Source of the DNA: a virus
Length of the DNA: 48,013 bases
Direction: 5' to 3' (one strand)
IMG/VR virus record: IMGVR_UViG_3300033153_005880
Coordinates: 1 to 48,013 of that record
Both the position numbers and the translations under genes were made by a program. The notes below the pieces were generated by a model, which saw only the letters and a list, made by a program, of their open reading frames with translations, was not told the DNA's origin and searched no databases. Positions 45,681-48,013 of this stretch are shown piece after piece (the stretch's first letter is position 1; every line of letters starts with the position of its first letter).

Positions 45681-46186
45681 CCATCTGCTGTGCCTGTGAT
45701 TTTGAAGGCTGTAATAGCTTTCCAGTCTAAAATGCCATCATCATACTTACCTATATTATGCATCGTAGCTATTTGGTAATAGCTATTTACGTGTTGATAC
45801 GCAATAACTAACCCTTCAGGAATAGGACACTCACCACCTTGCCAGCTGTGCCAGGTATCTTGGCGTACTCTGCACTGTTCATAAAGATTATCATTAGTTG
45901 AAACATATTTCGATGTAGCGTTATATTGAATCGCTTTTAATTTACTTATTTGTAATCCTAACCCAAACTCCATATCTATTTGGCTGGTTATCACAATACT
46001 TAAGTCTATCTTCTTAACTTTTGGTTTGGGTGGGTTGACTTTAAAATTCTTAAGTCTAGTTATATCTAAATCTATTATTGGATATTTATAGTGTGAGTAA
46101 TCTTTGCTGGTCACACCATTCTTATTCTCAGCCAGTTCAGTCCAGAATTTAGCAAAAAATTCTATTTTTTCTTGATTAGTATCCAT
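45671..46186 (-). CDS. protein with C-terminal GGECPxP-type phage domain, 171 aa
   Basis: N-terminal helical region (EKIEFFAKFWTELAENKNGVTSKDY), a linker with PPKPKVKKIDLS, a middle of unknown type, and a C-terminal module WHSWQGGECPIPEGLVIAYQHVNSYYQIA, then GILDWKAITAFKIT. This is a compact domain widely reused in phage early proteins (W-x-W-x-GGECP-x-P, V-x-V, DW-x-x-I-x-A-F-x-I); the domain also ends the 44578 protein. It looks like a small beta module that binds something small, though nothing is proven. Confidence 0.68.
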   Translation of the reverse strand: MDTNQEKIEFFAKFWTELAENKNGVTSKDYSHYKYPIIDLDITRLKNFKVNPPKPKVKKIDLSIVITSQIDMEFGLGLQISKLKAIQYNATSKYVSTNDNLYEQCRVRQDTWHSWQGGECPIPEGLVIAYQHVNSYYQIATMHNIGKYDDGILDWKAITAFKITGTADGWG

Positions 46187-46195
46187 CCATCACCT

Positions 46196-46420
46196 CTATT
46201 TATTATGCTCACATTCACTACAAGTAATTAAGCAATTATCTTTTCCTGCATCAGGGCAGGTATCACTCAGCTCATCAGTCCATTTGTCAAATCCATCAGG
46301 CTCTTTAATCTGCTCACTAGCCCGTAATAAATGCTCAATTACTTCAATCTCATCATTGTATTGAGTAGCATTTATAATATTTTGGGCTAAGTGGTTTATT
46401 CTTTGTTTTTCTGGTGTCAT
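46196..46420 (-). CDS. hypothetical helical protein, 74 aa
   Basis: MTPEKQRINHLAQNIINATQYNDEIEVIEHLLRASEQI, a helical hairpin, then an acidic loop and a C-terminal cysteine set (CPDAGKDNCLITCSECEHNK) that could hold zinc. The ATG abuts the end of the previous gene. No family recognised. Confidence 0.62.
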   Translation of the reverse strand: MTPEKQRINHLAQNIINATQYNDEIEVIEHLLRASEQIKEPDGFDKWTDELSDTCPDAGKDNCLITCSECEHNK

Positions 46421-46590
46421 TACAGTCTATCCCATCCATAAGGCTCACTTTCATCTTTTGGTTTATAGTAATCGCTTAACCATGATTGATGTTTACATGA
46501 GCTACAGTAAGTTTCTTGTATTAGTTCTTCTACTTCACCCCTATGTGTACAAGTAGAGCAATCTATCTCAGGTACGTTATCTTTTCTCAT
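46420..46590 (-). CDS. zinc-ribbon protein, 56 aa
   Basis: From MRKDNVPEIDCSTCTHRGEV, with a second set YCSSCKHQSWLSDYYKPKDE: two CxxC pairs plus nearby His, a compact zinc-binding protein of a type that is common in phages (C-x2-C-x3-W-x-D-x-Y-x-P). The ATG at 46588-46590 has GGAGAGGAAAAGA upstream and is preferred over a TTG five codons earlier. It overlaps the end of the 54-aa ribbon gene. Confidence 0.65.
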   Translation of the reverse strand: MRKDNVPEIDCSTCTHRGEVEELIQETYCSSCKHQSWLSDYYKPKDESEPYGWDRL

Positions 46591-46741
46591 TCTTTTCCTC
46601 TCCAACCAACCCTTTAATGAAAATAGATTTCTGCCCTGGCTTAAGTCTAAATTCTACTTTATATCCACAGTCACAAACTTTTAAATTCATGCTAGTTAGA
46701 ATAATTAATCCGCACCCACAATCAGGGCATTTGCTTTTCAT
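46577..46741 (-). CDS. small zinc-ribbon protein, 54 aa
   Basis: MKSKCPDCGCGLIILTSMNLKVCDCGYKVEFRLKPGQKSIF, then a charged end. Two pairs, CPDC and CDC(G), frame a classic small zinc ribbon. Its ATG overlaps the TGA of the 100-aa gene (ATGA). Missed by length limits. A role in nucleic-acid binding is likely but unproven. Confidence 0.65.
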   Translation of the reverse strand: MKSKCPDCGCGLIILTSMNLKVCDCGYKVEFRLKPGQKSIFIKGLVGEEKNEKR

Positions 46742-47031
46742 CCCCATTTTTGACACATAGGATTATTTATATGCACATGCGTTAAATGCTCGGCATTGGC
46801 TAATTTCTCTTTTTCATTAAGCGGGATTTCATCCTGATACGCCCTTGTTCTAACACCCATTAATGATTTAATATCTGCTTTGGAGAGATGGTCTTTTTGT
46901 AACTCACCTAACCGTAATATAAACCTAGCATAATTTACGTGTTTTTTATTAACATGCTTATACTTATCAAATATTTCTTTGTTAGTCATGGCAATGCCAC
47001 CTATCATGTATACCTTTTTAGGTCTGCTCAT
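46738..47031 (-). CDS. hypothetical basic protein, 97 aa
   Basis: MSRPKKVYMIGGIAMTNKEIFDKYKHVNKKHVNYARFILRLGELQ then KADIKSLMGVRTRAYQDEIPLNEKEKLANAEHL. The part around DIKSLMGVRTRAYQDEI looks helix-turn-helix-like, but I would not call it one. An ATG three codons upstream is also possible; GGATGATAAAA favours the chosen start. It overlaps the previous gene by 14 bases. Confidence 0.6.
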   Translation of the reverse strand: MSRPKKVYMIGGIAMTNKEIFDKYKHVNKKHVNYARFILRLGELQKDHLSKADIKSLMGVRTRAYQDEIPLNEKEKLANAEHLTHVHINNPMCQKWG

Positions 47032-47242
47032 TTTTATCATCCATATAATATATCCGCATATCCAATATTTCAGTATAACTTACCATTACATTAAGTTGAG
47101 CTTTCATTAACACTTGTTGCTCTATAGGTAATTTTAGTAATTTTTCATCCATGTCAATAAAATGAAATAAGTTATGCATTTTTAAATCCAGTTCTTCTTT
47201 TTCTGATTTTAATCTTTCTATTATGCTATCTATATTATCCAT
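47018..47242 (-). CDS. hypothetical coiled-coil protein, first gene of the right-end leftward operon, 74 aa
   Basis: MDNIDSIIERLKSEKEELDLKMHNLFHFIDMDEKLLKLPIEQQVLMKAQLNVMVSYTEILDMRIYYMDDKN: two long helices, probably a coiled-coil hairpin. This pattern (helix, F-x-x-x-E-x-x-x-x-L-P, helix) is a recurring one in phage small proteins. AGGAGAATAATTTATG supports the start. It is 183 bases downstream of a predicted FNR-type transcription start and just after the hairpin region. Confidence 0.65.
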   Translation of the reverse strand: MDNIDSIIERLKSEKEELDLKMHNLFHFIDMDEKLLKLPIEQQVLMKAQLNVMVSYTEILDMRIYYMDDKNEQT

Positions 47243-47264
47243 AAATTATTCTCCTATTTATAAA

Positions 47265-47327
47265 TTAGCAATATCAACTCTTTGAATAACTATTGCTAAT
47301 AGCTTTTATAATTATAAAAGCTATTAG
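47265..47327 (-). promoter_or_regulatory. leader with a 32-bp perfect palindrome and a competing hairpin
   Basis: A perfect palindrome spans 47296-47327 (half CTAATAGCTTTTATAA). TATTGCTAA at 47291-47299 is also the exact reverse complement of TTAGCAATA at 47265-47273, and this second stem uses four bases of the palindrome, so the two hairpins exclude one another. Both lie in the predicted mRNA leader before the 74-aa gene, the second one about 15 bases from the ribosome site. Confidence 0.65.
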
Positions 47328-47431
47328 CCTGACCTGTGTCAGCTCATATGTGTTTTCTGTTTATAAAATCACTAGTTAATTAGTGCATGACGTTCACCTC
47401 TCTGTTTGTGTTTAGTCCAGGTTAAAAATAC

Positions 47432-47473
47432 ACTATATACCTATAATTTTGATTTGTAATTGACTTAGATCAA
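47432..47473 (-). promoter_or_regulatory. class II FNR/ANR-type promoter for the right-end operon
   Basis: In the transcription direction TTGATCTAAGTCAA (47460-47473; nine of ten fixed FNR-box bases) is followed after exactly 22 bases by TATAGT (47432-47437). The box centre is at -41.5 from a start predicted at 47425. The arrangement and the flank just after the box (TTACAAA) are the same as at 30572-30613. Confidence 0.65.
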
Positions 47474-47476
47474 GAG

Positions 47477-47701
47477 TTATTCCATTAATTCATTCTCACA
47501 TACTTCAAAACTAACATGCCCAGGCATAAAATCCATACTGGTTTTACCTATGATTGCTCTGCTTTCATAACCTTCATTAAATCGGTTATTTAACCATTTA
47601 TTACCGGCTTTCCACGCTCCTTTTTTTGTTCTGTGTGTTGTCTGTGTCCAAGATTCCCAGCAATCAGTAACAACACATTCATATAGAGGATCATTCTGAA
47701 C
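47477..47701 (-). pseudogene. open frame without a start, possible frameshifted gene
   Basis: An open frame of 74 codons begins just after a TGA at 47702-47704 and reads VQNDPLYECVVTDCWESWTQ, then HRTKKGAWKAGNKWLNNRFNEGYES and a tail ending CENELME. It has a protein-like composition (conserved-looking W, C and G) but no ATG, GTG or TTG near its start. It may be the second half of the gene at 47691-47843 (which ends VYHCVSSE) after a 4-base insertion, or a gene whose start was lost. Confidence 0.45.
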
Positions 47702-47843
47702 TCACACAATGATAAACTTTATCACCGACAGTAAATCGCCCATGTTCATTACAGTTTTTTGTAATACTGAGTGTTGTGAATACTGAGATTAAAATTACAA
47801 CAAGTAATAAATACAGAATTTCTTCCTTTTTTAATTTAATCAT
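47691..47843 (-). CDS. small signal-anchored membrane protein, 50 aa
   Basis: MIKLKKEEILYLLLVVILISVFTTLSI, then KNCNEHGRFTVGDKVYHCV: a basic start, one membrane anchor, then a short exported part with two cysteines. The ATG lies six bases inside the end of the upstream gene, with GAGGAAAGAAG as ribosome site. Function unknown; it may continue into the following open frame. Confidence 0.55.
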   Translation of the reverse strand: MIKLKKEEILYLLLVVILISVFTTLSITKNCNEHGRFTVGDKVYHCVSSE

Positions 47844-47976
47844 CTTCTTTCCTCACCTGGTTCTCTTTACCAATTAAATAGTTTAATTTAGCTCGTAGCC
47901 TATCCGCTTCTTCCTGTTGATAAGTATCTTCTAAATCTACTATCTTTTTGATTAAAGCCTCGAATTGATCATTCAT
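47836..47976 (-). CDS. small helical protein, 46 aa
   Basis: MNDQFEALIKKIVDLEDTYQ, then QEEADRLRAKLNYLIGKENQV and an acidic-basic tail: a single amphipathic helix or helical pair with a heptad-like pattern. GGTGAGGACTGATAAATG supports the start. It is the first complete leftward gene at the right edge. Function unknown. About 37 bases to the window end contain no further gene. Confidence 0.6.
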   Translation of the reverse strand: MNDQFEALIKKIVDLEDTYQQEEADRLRAKLNYLIGKENQVRKEDD

Positions 47977-48013
47977 TTATCAGTCCTCACCAACAAACCA
48001 TTATCATAATCAA

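Noticed and set aside
1-48013. Integrase, recombinase or cI-like lysogeny module
   Set aside because: No tyrosine or serine recombinase motif was seen in any frame; the RHH proteins alone do not prove lysogeny, and part of the genome may be outside the window.

Overview
The window is a piece of a tailed double-stranded DNA phage (Caudoviricetes), AT-rich by eye and almost fully coding. A Gram-negative, probably proteobacterial host is suggested by a lipoprotein, signal-peptide proteins, an M23-type endolysin and FNR/ANR-like boxes. A short-tailed (podovirus-like) particle is likely: there is an adaptor-like protein and a fiber-tail adaptor, and no tape measure, sheath or tube gene is visible. 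The left edge cuts a rightward gene that looks like the C-terminus of a large virion protein, so nozzle or internal virion genes may lie outside the window.

Layout. (1) 0.2-9.1 kb, leftward: small membrane, zinc-ribbon and unknown genes, a dGTP-diphosphohydrolase-like domain protein, a family B DNA polymerase, a tRNA-like RNA element, a terminator, a DUF2815 ssDNA-binding protein, a DUF2800 nuclease and a ribbon-helix-helix (RHH) regulator. (2) 9.15-9.28 kb: divergent promoter region. (3) 9.3-15.3 kb, rightward: DEAD/DEAH helicase, VRR-NUC nuclease, DNA methyltransferase, a 28-residue coupled ORF, and a primase/VapE-type helicase. (4) 15.3-15.95 kb: non-coding DNA dense in iterons, G/C-run repeats and AT palindromes, the best replication-origin candidate. 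(5) 15.95-19.7 kb, leftward: second RHH regulator, DUF2958-like protein, HTH-like protein, J-domain protein and unknowns. (6) 20.07-28.6 kb, rightward: terminase subunits, portal (frame broken), small head genes, GroES-like co-chaperonin, scaffold, decoration-like protein and major capsid. (7) 28.66-31.05 kb, leftward island: Vsr-like homing endonuclease, secreted protein and Gln-rich protein. (8) 31.2-40.8 kb, rightward: paired structural proteins, adaptor, an antisense HNH endonuclease, fiber-tail adaptor, a 26-repeat fiber, a tail spike split into three frames, DUF7483-like adhesin and a DUF4376-like protein. (9) 40.8-43.45 kb, rightward: lysis/envelope cassette ending in an M23 peptidase. 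(10) 43.5-48.0 kb, leftward: many small early-type genes.

Main observations. Two leftward promoters place an FNR/ANR-like box (TTGAT-N4-GTCAA) exactly 22 bp upstream of TATAGT, the textbook class II (-41.5) geometry; two more boxes flank the terminase/early-operon divergence. This suggests that host oxygen sensing feeds into phage transcription. Other notable features are the origin-like repeat region, a 94-nt tRNA-like element with two T-arm-like hairpins, competing hairpins in the right-end early leader, and a motif shared by an early protein and two virion proteins. At least seven genes are interrupted by small indels, six of them between 23.7 and 42.8 kb. This could be real decay, programmed recoding or sequencing error, and must be settled with raw reads.
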